Shown: positions 1-11,832 of the stretch, piece after piece
Layout: the number at the start of each line of letters is the position of its first letter
How positions within the stretch are numbered: position 1 is the stretch's first letter
Assembly (NCBI RefSeq): GCF_025698545.1
Contig: NC_068577.1
Span: 1,426,001-1,490,000, forward strand
From: Gossypium raimondii
Taxonomy: Eukaryota; Streptophyta; Magnoliopsida; Malvales; Malvaceae
Reading direction: 5' to 3'
DNA length: 64,000 nt
The notes under the pieces: model-generated
What the model saw: only the letters and a program-made list of their open reading frames with translations
Database searches by the model: none
Told to the model about the DNA's origin: nothing
Position numbers and translations under genes: made by a program

Positions 1-601
1 GAATCTTGTCAATCTTATAAATAATAGAAGTCATGAAAATCGACACATGATATAATGAGAGCGGTGAAAGAAGTATAGTTAGTAAAAGTCACGCACCCTT
101 GTATGTACCCGGCTCAAACTTGTTCCTATTTATTAGCATCTCTAAATTTAAATTGGATAAAATAAAGAAGTTAACTGAATAACAAATAGTTAATTTTGTC
201 GAAATGTATTGAGAAAATCATTGCTAATTAAAGAAGTTATCCATAATCCTAATTCATTTAAAAGGAAAAAAGTTTTTTACTTGATAATTAAAGCTTCAAT
301 ACAATTATATTTTTGGTAATAACGTGACAAAAAATAAAAAAATCTTCTGTTAAAATTTTATAATAACATAAAATCAATATCCAAAAACAGCTAACATAAG
401 AACCAAAGAGTTGGCTTCGCCTTTTATTTCGCTGTTCTTAAAAAAAAAAAAAAACCAAAATTTCTTAACAATGCCAAATCAAGTTTACACAAAAATCAAA
501 GCATTGGACCTTTCATCTCTCACAAATCAAAAACAAAAAATAGATTAGTTTCAATTTTTTTAATTCGTATTACGTTTGTTTTCCTCTATGATCGTATAAA
601 A
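1..601. other. Upstream region of the O-fucosyltransferase gene
   Basis: AT-rich sequence with a poly-A tract near 439-453 and no recognisable coding segment. It should hold the promoter and 5' UTR of the gene starting at 602, but I see no convincing TATA box at a sensible distance. Confidence 0.4.
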
Positions 602-3380
602 ATGTTAACCATTTCGGTGACGAGTATAGCAGCAACAGAAGATCCCTCAAGTACAGCCGACGTATCTCCAAGGATTGTAAGGTTAATGGCGAGGAGAAGA
701 GTTATCGAGTCGGTCGACGGCAATGTCTTGCCGATGAGGAACGCGGTATTGTTCCGCCGGAAAGGGCGGTTCTGGCCGGACATTTTTAGGCCGGGGAGGT
801 ACATGTGTATTTTGATGTTTTGGGGTTTGATGACACTTCTTTTCATGATGTTGCTCGCCAAGTTTGCTTTGTTGAACACTCTCCATGACTTGAAGCTCGA
901 CCAGAGTGAATTCATTACGGCGAGGTCGGTTGAGATTTCGATTAGGACAAACAAATTGATCACCGAAGGTGACAATATTATTATTTCCGAATTCAAGAAA
1001 ATTCCGTTACCTCCCAAACTCACGGTTAGAAAATCTTAATTCGAATTTAATAAATTCATTTCAAAATTGATTAATATATAACTCTTTAAGTAAGTTTACT
1101 TAAACTACATTTATTTATTTGTTGCATAATAAGCTACCTGATATTTGGACCAAGCCAAATGCAGATTTGTACTATAAATGTGTTCAAAGATCAAGTAAAG
1201 ATATAAGTAAGTTAAATTAATTAATGTTTTGATTTTTTTTTTTAAAATTTCGTTCTAATCATTCATATATTTATATTATTGGGCTGTTTTTTAGTGCAAT
1301 CATTTCACTTCAGTTTCAGGAGACCCTACAAATGGTTATATTCTTGTTCATTCCAATGGAGGATTGAATCAAATGAAAACTGGGGTAAGTTCGAACTTCA
1401 AAATAATATTATTTGAAATGACCATTACAAATAATACAAAATCTAACTTTGCAGATAAGTGATATGGTTGCCATTGCAAAAGTGATGAATGCCACTTTGG
1501 TTCTCCCATCTTTAGATCACAATTCCTTTTGGACTGATCCAAGGTTCAAATTTTATTTATTTATTTACAATTTTTATGTATAACATAGATATCTTTTTAA
1601 TTCAAGTGATTTGCACAGTGATTTTAAAGACATATTTGATTGGAAACATTTCGTTGAATATTTGGAAGAGGATATAAGTGTTGTGGATCATCTCCCACCA
1701 GCTTATGCATCAATTAAGCCTCACCAACGAGCTCCGGTTTCTTATTCCAAGGTATTAATGACGGGTTAATATTTGATATATTGATAGTAGATAATTTTTT
1801 TGGTTAATTTTGTTTTTAATATGCAGGCAAGTTATTACAGTAATCAAATGTCTTCTTTGCTGAAGAAACATAAGGTGATTAACTTCACCCACACCGATAG
1901 CCGGTTGGCTAACAATGGCCTTCCTAACCCTATTCAAAGGCTCCGCTGCCGTGCAATGTATGAAGCCCTTAAATTCACCGACGAAATACTAGAACTTGCC
2001 GACAAGTTGATTACTAGGCTTAGGGACGATGACAAGCCTTTTATTGCTCTTCATTTAAGGTACTTAAAAGGGTCGAATTTTCAACAAGTTCGGTATTTTT
2101 CTCGAATAGAATTTTGCTTCCTAAGTACTTTATCGAAAATCTTTGGCTAGTTTTCTAACTTTCCTAACTTGGGGGTGGTTTATCTCAAAGTGATAGCATT
2201 CTCCAAAAATGGACTATATGCTATAAGTCACGGGTTGAGTTAGACTTTAGACAAACTCTTCAATTTATCATGATTTTATCTATTCATGCACTATAAAACA
2301 CTATTAGTCTATGAATTCGTTAGAATTCATAATTCTTAGAATAAAATTTTGCTCGAGATAATATTGAACATGTTGAATACTAATAACTAAACACATGGTA
2401 GCGATAGTGAAGCTTACATAGGCTTAACTCACCCTTTGAAAATTATAAAATATACGATAAAATTACATTTTAACTCTTAATCTTTTTTAAAAAAAATTAT
2501 ATTTTATTTTAAAAAAATATATAATTCAATTCTTACCCTCCAAAATTTCTAGTCTCGGTAACATGTTGATTAATTGTTTGTAATGGTTTCTTGAATTTGA
2601 ATGATTTGCTTTTGTGTGTAGATACGAGAAGGACATGCTTGCTTTTACGGGTTGCAGTCACAACCTAAGCAAAGCCGAAGACGAAGAGCTTCGACAACTA
2701 CGACGCAGTGTCCGACACTGGAAGGAAAAACACATCAACGGTGAAGAAAGGCGACGACAAGGGGTATGTCCGATGACACCACGAGAAGTGGCTGTGTTCC
2801 TCGAGGCGATCGGGTTCCCTTCCGATACCAAAATCTACATCGTCGCCGGAAATATTTACGGTCAAGATGGTGTTAAAGCACTCCAAGACAAGTACCCAAA
2901 TATATACACTCATTCAAATTTAGCAACGGAGGATGAATTATCGCCTTTCAATAATCGCCAAAATAAGCTCGCAGCTGTGGATTACACCGTAGCACTTGAA
3001 AGCGATGTTTTCGTTTTCACTTACGACGGAAACATGGCCAAAGCCGTCCAAGGTCATCGGAAATACGAAGGTTTCCGAAAAACTATCATACCAGACAAGT
3101 ATGTTAAACCATTAGTTCAAATTAATAAATTATGGTCCTTTTATCAAATGGTTACTGAGACCATGTTCTTAATTTCTTTCTTTACCCCAGGAAAAACTTT
3201 GTGAAATTGATTGATCGAATGGATAAGGGATTAATATCGTGGGAGGAGTTTTCAATGAAGGTTAAGATACTACATGCAAACAGAACAGGGGGAGCAGTTT
3301 TAAGAAAGCCTGGAAAAGTAGTGAAATCAGAGGAAAGTTTCTATGCCAATCCATACCCAGGCTGCATTTGCGAAAAGTAA
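602..3380 (+). CDS. O-fucosyltransferase family protein (plant GT65/68-like), 8 exons
   Basis: Predicted type II Golgi membrane glycosyltransferase of the plant protein O-fucosyltransferase-like family, which uses GDP-fucose. Exons are 602-1024, 1134-1206, 1320-1384, 1455-1543, 1619-1751, 1827-2059, 2622-3098 and 3191-3380. All junctions are GT-AG, phases agree, and the joined product is 560 aa, normal for the family. Visible parts are a cytosolic basic N-terminus, one membrane anchor at about residues 60-85, the [15 protein letters not shown] segment in exon 3 and [18 protein letters not shown] across the exon 6/7 junction. There follow the tract [40 protein letters not shown], and a C-terminal ANPYPGCIC. 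The start is the first ATG of the open exon 1 frame. The exact acceptor sugar or protein is not readable from sequence. Confidence 0.93.
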
Positions 3381-5559
3381 ACCCTAAAAAGGGATAGTGT
3401 TCTTTTTAGAGTTCAGATTAGGGTTTTCGAGCAATGGGAATCGAGATTGATCCGCCATTGCATAAGAACCCTTTTCTTATTTTTTCTCCATCGAACCTTT
3501 AGTTCAGTCGATAGCTGTAAGCCTCTCGTGCTTCGATTAATGGGAGGAATAGATGAGCTAAGCATTTAAAGGTTAGATCAGAAAGAAGAAATCATTATTC
3601 GGACTAAAAAGCAGGAGAAGTCCGAATAACAAAAGGGAAATACCATTTGTTGTAAAATAAGTTAAACACAAGTTTTGTAGAACTTACTGTTATACAAATG
3701 AAACTTGTACCAACTTTGCTTCCAAAAATAGAATTTGCATTTCAATATTTCTTCAAAAATGTCCAAATTAAAGAAGTCTACAACTTTAGATGAATCAATC
3801 ACCACATCTAAAAAGTTATCTGAACTATCTAATGTTGTAAGAGATTCTTGATGACCCATCGAATATTATTTAGATTATTGAAAAGACAACATGATGAACT
3901 CGAGACCTGTGAATGTCAAATTTTGATTTCTTGAAGAATTCGACACCTATGGTTGTAGACTTCTTTATTTTAGTAATTGTTACCCATAGTAGTTAACTTC
4001 TATTCAAGCGACTATAGACTAATTTCTCCTATCATATTTAGCAATCATATCCAACCTTGAATCCATTTCAACTTTTATGGTTTAGAATTTATTGTTGGAA
4101 TCTTTGCATCTTGTTTAGGGAAATGAGTTATTGCTTTATCAAGAATTTGTATTTGGTGTTATAAATTGAACATCTATTTGCTTGGTAGATCTCTTTGGTA
4201 TTGAAGCCTAAATAAATTTCACAACAGATAATATGCACAATGGATAATCATCAGTATGCTGAATCCTCTCGACATTATGGTCTTGGTAACATAAAGAAAA
4301 ATAGTATATGGTAAGTCATAATAGATTATTATTTTGTTTGCAATTTCCTTCAAGTGTTACTTCATCAAAGTTAATCCATTTCTACCATTCACCTTCATCC
4401 AGGTGGAAGATGTCCAACCACTATCAAACCCTTCGATTTCACCATAAAACATAATTTGGTTGTAGTGTTATTAATATACTATAGTATGTGAGATTCATCT
4501 ATAATTGTGATCTATAATTGTGAACAATATGCTAAAATTTTTTATGCTTGATGTACACATTGTGATGTTTATATTGTAGTCAAGCACAAACATTGGTATG
4601 TTAAGTTTTTATTTGTATTTTTACCTATTATTGTTATATCGATACCCTAAACCTTTAAAGTAACATTCTTATTTGAATTTCAAATATCTTATCTATATTT
4701 TTTTAAGTCATTTAGTAAACACAACTAGAAACATGGGTGAATCCAGAGGGGTAGGCAATAGCCTTGGCTCCACTTGGTTTAGTTAGGTTAATTGTTCTTT
4801 TAGTTATTCTAAAACTTTTAGAATTCTGTTTAAGGTTTTTTAATACAAATTCATGCTTTGGCCCTTAAAAAAATTAATTTTATTTTAAGCTATTTAATAA
4901 AAAGTTCTAGTTTCACTCCTGACTAAAAATTAAAAAAAAAATTACATATGAAAATATTAAAATTTACATATAGTATCTAGGCATAAACCTTAACAAAAAG
5001 AAGCTTTAAGATTAATGACGTGAAAGCCATGAGTGAGTTCTATAACCCAGTTGATGGAGACTCTGTATCGGATTTCACCACAGTGGACCCTAGATTAGTA
5101 CATCATCATTCCCCATGTCATTTGTTTCACGAGCTAGTAAGGAGAAATCAAATTGTGCACTCAACTATCTCATCAAAGAATAATGATGCATTGGGCAGAG
5201 GGACTAAGGCGTGTTCCAGCTTATTTGATTGAAAGTTTATGTAAACTCTGGATTTGTGATTGTCATTTCCATCATTGAAGTCATAAATGGCGACGTAGGG
5301 GTGTTGGAATGATTGGATCCCTCGCCAAAATGGTACAAGGGCTCGCAAGGATAGTACATTGAAGAAGCAAATAGGTTGAATTGTTGCACTGATGACTCTG
5401 GATTCTACTGGAGAGGTTTGGATGCTCAGGCATAACCTTGTTGATGTGCTTTTGACGGCTAGATGGTACATATTATTCCGTTACTACCGGATACTCCTCT
5501 ACCGTATGAAAATGCTTGTGGCCTACCTGAATGAACCATTGCATATATGCCTCAAAGAG
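3381..5559. other. Gene-free stretch
   Basis: Contains the 3' UTR of the O-fucosyltransferase (to roughly 3660) and then AT-rich sequence with only short, unconvincing open frames on both strands. No domain, RNA gene or clear repeat boundary was recognised. Confidence 0.4.
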
Positions 5560-6760
5560 TTGTAAATTACCATTTTGGATAATTTTCCCATATATGCACT
5601 ATTGAGCTCTCTGGTCCTAGAGCTCAACCTACAGTGCATGCTTTGTCTATCAATGCTTATTCTACCCCCTTAGATCTATTCCATAAATCTGTTTGATGTT
5701 CTTTGAACCCATTGGAGTATTTAACAAACCCAAATTTTTGTTTCACCCGATTAGAGTGTTGCCACACTACAATGTGAAAATAGATGGATGGGCACCTAAG
5801 CTTTGAATATCGCATACTGTTGGAAAGTTATTTTGGGTATGATGGAAAACATCGAGTTGTCCAGTACAACATCCATTGAAACTTTAAATATGTACAAACA
5901 CAATTATATTCATTAACAAAAACATTAAATTTAATTAAATGATAAAAAAACATCAACATACCTCTTCATTGACTTGTCGACTAATTTCTCATTGCATCCA
6001 AGTCAAGTACCTTATATAACACGTATGATCCAAACGACTCCTAAATATGTTTAAATATTTAATGTGATAAGGAATTATAATTATTGATAGTTGAAGACAT
6101 TTCAAGATATTATGCACGATTCTAGTTTTACCTTCTATTAAGAGGAAACTTTCATGGTTACGAAGGGATGTATGTTAACCATAACATTCGTATTTAAGCC
6201 AGTGTTTGAAAAAAGTAGGCAACAATCATTTAATTTGTCGATTGATTCTTGTGTTGCCCTGCATAGCGCCTTGTATATCCATGCTAGAGCCACAAAACCC
6301 TAACTAAATCTATCAGTTGCCTTAAAATACTCCAATAAAGGAAGATACATGCAATGAAACATTGACTTGTCTTGCAACAACATCCCCTCTATCATCCAAA
6401 GCATCTAAGCTCTGACATATCAATCCATCTCCTCCATGGTTGCATGTGGTAGAGGGGCCGGTTGTTCAAACCTCTCCAACCAAGTGCACTTCACTCTATT
6501 TTCATCTAATTCATTCTTTGACTTATCCTTAGATGGGACGACAACCAACAATTGATGGCACTTATATGTTGCGTCAATGTTATTGGCTCCAATTATCGCA
6601 TGCTCGTTGATTGAAAGGTCAATTATTAAAATGACATCTTTTAGCATTATAGTCCTTTTTCTGGCCTCCGTCTTTCCAACAAGGTGACAAGCAACTTTGA
6701 TATCAGAGTGATCTTCATCATCATAGATGTTAAATATAATGCCCTTAAATACGTGCATTG
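5560..6760 (-). pseudogene. Degenerate plant mobile domain (aminotransferase-like PMD) relic
   Basis: Read on the minus strand, three successive blocks resemble the plant mobile domain of MAIN-like proteins and MULE-carried PMD genes. The 6758-6420 frame carries RTIMLKDVILIIDLSINEHA and later ENRVKCTWLERFEQPAPLP, matching the family pattern of a 'TxxLxDVxxLxGLPxxG' strand followed by an 'N-R-(I/V)-K-x-(S/T)-W-L' segment. Around 6380-6180 there is ICQSLDAL, then FVALAWIYKALCRATQ, matching the 'AxLAWLYRxLCRAT' helix. Around 5770-5690 there is VVWQHSNRVKQKFGF, matching the C-terminal 'VEWHxPDRVxRQFG' block. Frames shift between blocks and in-frame stops occur, so it is not coding as it stands. 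PMD genes move with Mutator-like and Ty3 elements, so it may be a host gene relic or transposon cargo. Confidence 0.62.
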
Positions 6761-7815
6761 ACCTCTAAGGATTTTAGATTATGTTAGATTTGAAGAACAC
6801 AATCATCCATTGTTCAAAATTTTTTTATAATATCTTAAAAACATTTTCACAAAATTTACACAATAAAAAGAGGATTTAGGGTGGAAAAAGAGAAACCTTA
6901 TGGTAATTTGATAAAATCCTAAACTTAAAATCTATTGGTTTGAAATATTCCTAAAAATTATTTTGCTTAATTTAATTATATTGTTAAAAGAATTTAATAA
7001 CATAATAAAAAGAAAACGAAAATCTGGATTCTCTTAAATTTTTAAGTTTTGTGTTTAGATTTTATAAATACATATTTTAAAATTTTCAAATACTGACATT
7101 ATGATTTTTGCATGTCATAATTTTAAAGTGACACATGTCCTACACTTACGGTATGTTTAGTCCGTTGTAATTGAATAAAGAAAAATATAATATCTGTTCA
7201 GTGAGAATAAAGGAATGTAATAGATATTACATCGTTTGATTGATTCCATGTAACAGACAAGAAATAACGATGTTACAAAAAAATATTAAAATAGTTGATA
7301 ATTCAAGTATCAAATTGAAAAAAAAAATCATTAATACCACATTCAAGTTTAAGGACGAAATTGAATTTCATCTCTAAAAAAATTGGACCCTAACCGACCC
7401 ATTTCATTTAGATAAATTTCTACAGTTGCATATGCTAAAGAGCTCTCTCGCACGATCTGCATTAACAAATAATCACTTCTGCTGGTAAACATTGATTACA
7501 TTTTCTCTTTTGATTTTCTTTTTCCTTATTTTCGCTTTGTTTTTTTGTTTTCTTTGTGCCTTTTTGTTGTCTAATAATGTTTCTAAGTTTTTTTTTTTTT
7601 CTGATTCTTTATTTATTTTGGATGCTTTTTTCCCCTTTTAATGATTAATGCATGATAATTTCGATCTTTTTTGCTTTAAAAACATTGGGTTTTTAATTTT
7701 AAGTCTAAATTCGAATTCCATTGATCTGTTTTTATTGATGTTAGGGTTGCACTGTAATGGGTTTTTGCTTATATCTGCCATTAACGTCTTTATTTGTGTT
7801 TTTGTAATGCAGAAA
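6761..7815 (+). promoter_or_regulatory. Upstream region and 5' UTR of the Yos1-like gene
   Basis: Mostly AT-rich intergenic DNA. The segment from about 7430 is more pyrimidine-rich and probably transcribed. A likely 5' UTR intron runs from a donor near 7483 (CTGGTAAAC) to the acceptor AG at 7811-7812, four bases before the start codon. No clear TATA box. Exact promoter limits are not visible. Confidence 0.4.
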
Positions 7816-8049
7816 ATGGGGTTATGGACAATACTGGAAGGGTTTTTGCTGCTTGCAAATGCAATGGCAATATTAAACGAGGATCGATTCCCTGCACCCA
7901 GAGGTTGGAGTTTCTCGGAATTTTCTACAGGGCAGACCAAATCATTTAAAGGCCAGCTTATTGGTCTTATTTATGCTACCCAATACATGAGACTTCCTCT
8001 TATTCTACTCAATGCTATCTGCATTGTTGTAATGTTGATTTCTGGTTGA
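7816..8049 (+). CDS. YOS1: Yos1/IER3IP1-like ER-Golgi transport protein, 77 aa
   Basis: Small two-helix membrane protein. In yeast, Yos1 is a subunit of the Yip1-Yif1 complex needed for ER-to-Golgi vesicle transport, and the animal homologue is IER3IP1. The product begins MGLWTILEGFLLLANAMAIL (first hydrophobic helix), continues with NEDRFPAPRGWSFSEFSTG, then a GQLIGLIYATQYMRLP tract and a C-terminal hydrophobic helix ending in LISG. This order and the near-80-residue length match the family end to end. The ATG at 7816 is chosen over the upstream in-frame ATG at 7648 because it gives the canonical MGLW start and lies just after an intron acceptor. Confidence 0.95.
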   Translation: MGLWTILEGFLLLANAMAILNEDRFPAPRGWSFSEFSTGQTKSFKGQLIGLIYATQYMRLPLILLNAICIVVMLISG

Positions 8050-8104
8050 TGATTGCATTGCTCTTTCAAGTTCAGATGTTATTGTTTATGACTTACTATT
8101 ACGT

Positions 8105-8440
8105 GATAGGGATTTAAATAGCGGTAGCTAGCTCAAGTACTATCATATACCCCTATAAGTGACCTATATGCCATAAGTCGGGTTCAAACTCCACCAAGGG
8201 CAAGCCACTCAAGTTGCCTCTTAGTGGGCGACTGTATGCCCACGTATAGTTGAAGTGCTCCCAGCTCTGTGAACCAGGTTCTCAGGGCAGCTCCTCATGG
8301 CATGTTGGCTCTCGACAGAGCACAGGAGACAAAATCCTCTCTCAGGACAGTACCTTCGGTTGTTGGGGGACTGGCAACACTATTCCGTGGTTATTTTGCA
8401 GTTTCGACTCTCTACACGTGGTCGATTAAACAGGGCAGGT
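8105..8440 (+). repeat. Possible SINE-like or other GC-richer insertion downstream of the Yos1-like gene
   Basis: A 330-base block of distinctly higher GC than its surroundings. It contains GGGTTCAAACTCC (about 8169-8181), close to a pol III box B, and TAGCTCAAG upstream as a weak box A. No target-site duplication or terminal A-tract is clear. It could equally be an unusual 3' UTR segment or a fragment of a larger element. Confidence 0.25.
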
Positions 8441-8554
8441 ATTAGGCATTCTGTTTTGGCTGGTTTTGGTTTGTGATTTGAACAATTTGGCATGGATTTG
8501 TTCATTTAATACTGCAAGTTTCTATTGTGTTGCATTGATGCAAATGTTGAATAG

Positions 8555-8911
8555 GACAGAGTAGGAAATGCAGAACTGGATCAATTCCTTTTATTGGAAC
8601 ATATAAATTACGTAAACAAGACTGGTGGATCGAATCGGCTACCTGTCAAAGAGAGAAAACGGCTTTTTGGCAGGTCATAAGAGTTGTACTTTTTCGTTAT
8701 TTTGCATTCGTTTGTTTTGTTTTCGAATTATTTGTTTTGGGTACTTTAGAAGCTTGCCACAGATTTTTCACTCTTGTTAAAGAATACAGGAGATGCTCAT
8801 TTTGCTATACTGTTTGCAGGTATTCCTAGAATGTGATTTCCTTATCTGTTCATAATTTGCAGAATTCATGAAGTTGAACCCGGAAAATCGGAAACGTGCA
8901 AGAGGTTGTGA
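8555..8911 (+). other. Possible two-exon short coding remnant
   Basis: An open stretch at 8555-8673 reads as protein-like sequence (for example NAELDQFLLLEHINYVNK and SNRLPVKERKRLFG) and ends at a GT donor at 8674. Joining it to the acceptor before 8863 keeps the frame and ends at TGA 8909-8911. No start codon lies in the open stretch and I do not recognise the family. It may be a gene tail, an alternative 3' exon of the Yos1-like transcript, or chance. Confidence 0.2.
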
Positions 8912-9305
8912 AAGATGGGAGCGTTCAGTTCAAAAAATCAGCGGATAAGTTCTTAAAATCGAATTTTAGGTTTTGTGATGGGATCATATTGAACTGGGAA
9001 ATGCATCATTTGTATCATTTGGGACAGCTTCTGCACTGTCATTTTGAAGTACACAGTTTTATTATGGCTGAAATTTGCTATTATTTGGCATCACTTCATG
9101 TATCTGTTCTTTTGTTAGGCCTAACAGAAGTTTTTGGTCAGCTGGCACCGGGACATGTACATTTAATATTCTCAAATAAATTCATTTAATTTAAATGAAT
9201 GAACATGTACACACAACTATAATTTTTTTTAAAGAACATTCCTTCAAGCTTGGTGTTCATTTAGATTAATTAAGCCTGTATCAATAAACAATGGCATTGT
9301 TGAAA

Positions 9306-9660
9306 GGGTAAATTATTCTCAAGGTCACCGAACTATTAGTAAGTTTACGTTTTTATCATTGAAGTATTCGAGAGTTTTTATTTAAGTTATTAGGCTGTTA
9401 AAATTTATTGTTATATGGCATTCTTTATTCGCACTGCTTACACCAATTGAAAGCTCTCCTCTTCCTTTTCTATAGTTTAATTTTTTTCATGAAATAACTT
9501 CAAATGTCATGGATCTATAAACTAAAATCCAAACAGTTTTCTTCTCTAATCTCCGATACTAACCGTTATATCGATTGGGATCTAAGACATGTTTTATTAC
9601 TCGTAGATGAGTACTAATCTATTGTCTCAATTATCAAACCATTAAGTCCCAATTGTCAAA
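9306..9660. mobile_element. MITE-like repeat, left end and interior (copy 1)
   Basis: Begins GGGTAAATTATTCTCAAGG and continues with CGAACTATTAGTAAGTTTAC and a TTTATTTAAGTTATTAGGCTGTT tract. The reverse complement of 12391-12260 carries the same series of motifs. An interior segment (about 9540-9625) also matches 12126-12205. No right terminus was found in this copy, so it looks truncated. Confidence 0.5.
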
Positions 9661-10168
9661 TCATTGAGTGTAGTTAACAATACAAGGACAGTGAAAAAGA
9701 TTAGGAAAAAGTAGAAAGGGAACAAATAGATTCGCTTGTTATCCAAAGAAGCAAGCAAAAGAAAATGCTAAGGGTGCATGTGAAGCAAGTGAAAAGGAAA
9801 AAGAAAACATTAAACATATAATATCCATTAATCATTTGGTCTTGGAATCAAATTCCAATCTAATAGGATCAGTATTCCTTGGAATCAAATTCCAGTTTAA
9901 TAGTATCGATATTCCTACACCAAAGATGAACTATACAGTGGATTCGAATTAGAACAAGAAACCATCCTCCCTTTATTCGTAACTGCAACACTAAGAAGAT
10001 TGGAGAAGAGATACCAATATCGAGTTAAACGGTTGATGAGGTTTCCTATGAGGATTTGAAAGAGAACCATCTTCCATTTAATCATTACCGCAACCCCGAA
10101 AAGATCGGAGACGAGAAAGAAGAGATAGGTTATGGAGACAACTCTAGACCCTTACTCTAGAGTTGAAA

Positions 10169-10350
10169 GGTAAAAGTACCATGGAGACTCTTGTACTAGG
10201 AGTTAGATTGCATTTTATCCCCTCTACTAAAAATATGGACAAATTAGTTCTTATACATTTGATCAAAGAGCAAATTAGTCATTCTGTTAAAAATTACATC
10301 CATTGCTACTGTTAAAAACTGGTTCATGTACGTCAAAATGAGGCATTGAA
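10169..10350. mobile_element. Partial copy of the GGTAAAAGTACC MITE family
   Basis: Starts GGTAAAAGTACCATGGAGAC and carries the family's left half (GCATTTTATCCCCTCTACT, then CAAATTAG and CTGTTAAAAACTGG). The right half is absent. Fuller copies are at 33189-33517, 42541-42864 and 49859-50282. Confidence 0.6.
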
Positions 10351-10693
10351 CTTTCTTGTACAAATAAAAAAGATCACTGTGTTATTAGTGAGTCTAAAGA
10401 ACATTGCCAATGGCCTATTGAATGGATTAAAAGCTAAAATACAAGACATTTCTTGAAGAATATAAAAGATTCAACTTGGGGTCTAAGCAACAGATCTAGA
10501 ATTTCAAAGAATATAAATCACAGTAATGTTCAGCATATGCTTACAGCAAAAAACATGACTACATTGCATTACAAGCTACACACAGCAATGCATGAAGATG
10601 GCGTACAAAGTTTTGTCGAATAGCTACATTAGTAAACAACAAAGAAAAACAACAATACGAAATTCAAATCATAACCTTTATAAGACTCCATTG

Positions 10694-11773
10694 CTAAACC
10701 TTATTGCATTGATCTTCCTTCTCTACAACCACATTGACTTTCTCATACCTGAAATCTTCATGACTGGGTTGATACTTGACGGGGAATACTGTGTGCCTAC
10801 TAACGAAAATCGCCCACATAAACAGCATCATGAACGCAAACAAGGCACCACATCCAGTAGCGAAAATCAACCTAGCGAGAATTGGCAAAGCACAAAACTT
10901 CCCCTTTTCTTCCCTAGTTTCCTCACTATCCTTCTTATCCATGTAACTTCTTGGATCAGCAGGCAATGAATGCATCCAACTTGGAACAACATTTACCCTG
11001 AATCTCCATGAATGAACATTAACATTGCTACTAATTTGTGAAGATTCATCACTAGTTGTTGATATTATACCAACAAAAACATCATGATTACCCCACATTT
11101 CTACCAAATCAATATGGTATGCTAGAATTGGATTCAAAGGCCTATTTTCATCTAATTTGCTTAATCTAACTTGTAAAAGTTTGGAACTCGAATCATAATC
11201 AACCCAAGATTTCAACACATTCCCACTGTTCAACACTAAATTCAGAGATGACAAATTGCTAAGTTTAACAGATTCAACACCATGAATATCAATGCTTACA
11301 TGATTTGCATTAAAGTTTCCAGCTTTATCATCATCTTTCTTTGTATCAAATTCAATACCAAGGAATATATTTTCACCAGAAAGACCAAAAGACCCTTGGC
11401 CCTGAAATCTTGTGTGGAAACCATTAGGAATAAGCACAAAAGCTAATCCATCACAATTACCAGGAGCTATAGAAAAGGAAAACTCAGTTGAAAACGACAC
11501 CGGTTGACCCACATTGTTTTCCATTGTGAGCTTCAATGGCTTGTGCAGCAATAGAAGCCCGGAACTAGGCGCGTGAGGACGCGTGAGCTGCACATCGGAG
11601 CTTCCATCTTCAACCCTTGCATCACCAAAGAGGGAAATGTGGGGATCAAAGCTGGGGTTGTTGTCAAGGGCTGAATGGGCAAAAGAGGAAATGGGTTTTG
11701 CTGTAAGGAACAGGAAGATGAAGATTTGGAGATTGAAAGAGGGAATATAGCTGTTACTGGAAATCGGAGCCAT
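10694..11773 (-). CDS. Membrane-anchored L-type (legume) lectin-domain protein without kinase, 359 aa
   Basis: Secretory-pathway protein with an extracellular legume-lectin fold, single exon as is usual for this family. Residues 1-31 form a hydrophobic signal peptide (IFIFLFLTA core). A legume-lectin domain covers about 40-263, including GLLLLHKPLKL, the CDGLAFVLIP strand with its ligand-site Asp at 109, the GIEFDTKKDD strand and NANHVSIDI. One membrane helix spans about 297-324, followed by a 35-residue basic and acidic tail. Relatives are the plant lectin receptor kinases, but there is no kinase domain: the chain stops 35 residues after the membrane helix. It resembles kinase-less lectin proteins such as Arabidopsis At3g09035-type genes. 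Sugar specificity cannot be read from sequence. Confidence 0.92.
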   Translation of the reverse strand: MAPISSNSYIPSFNLQIFIFLFLTAKPISSFAHSALDNNPSFDPHISLFGDARVEDGSSDVQLTRPHAPSSGLLLLHKPLKLTMENNVGQPVSFSTEFSFSIAPGNCDGLAFVLIPNGFHTRFQGQGSFGLSGENIFLGIEFDTKKDDDKAGNFNANHVSIDIHGVESVKLSNLSSLNLVLNSGNVLKSWVDYDSSSKLLQVRLSKLDENRPLNPILAYHIDLVEMWGNHDVFVGIISTTSDESSQISSNVNVHSWRFRVNVVPSWMHSLPADPRSYMDKKDSEETREEKGKFCALPILARLIFATGCGALFAFMMLFMWAIFVSRHTVFPVKYQPSHEDFRYEKVNVVVEKEDQCNKV

Positions 11774-11826
11774 TGTTGTACAAGTTTTGGAGGTTTTCGA
11801 GGAAGGAAGGGTGATATTAAGGGTGA

Positions 11827-11832
11827 TATATA
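11827..11832 (-). promoter_or_regulatory. Probable TATA box of the lectin gene
   Basis: TATATA on the minus strand about 55 bases upstream of the lectin ATG at 11773, in an otherwise mixed-composition stretch. The spacing implies a 5' UTR of roughly 25 bases. Confidence 0.5.

Noticed and set aside
602-1023. Minus-strand open frame antisense to exon 1 of the O-fucosyltransferase
   Set aside because: It is a shadow of a well-supported coding exon and resembles no known protein.
8160-8185. Possible tRNA gene from the GGGTTCAAACTCC motif
   Set aside because: No cloverleaf: neither an acceptor stem nor an anticodon arm can be formed around it.
8896-9189. 97-codon plus-strand open frame
   Set aside because: No domain, no upstream signals, and composition typical of chance frames. 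Only the short spliced frame ahead of it looked protein-like.
10592-10969. Plus-strand frame opposite the lectin 3' end
   Set aside because: Antisense shadow of the lectin coding sequence.
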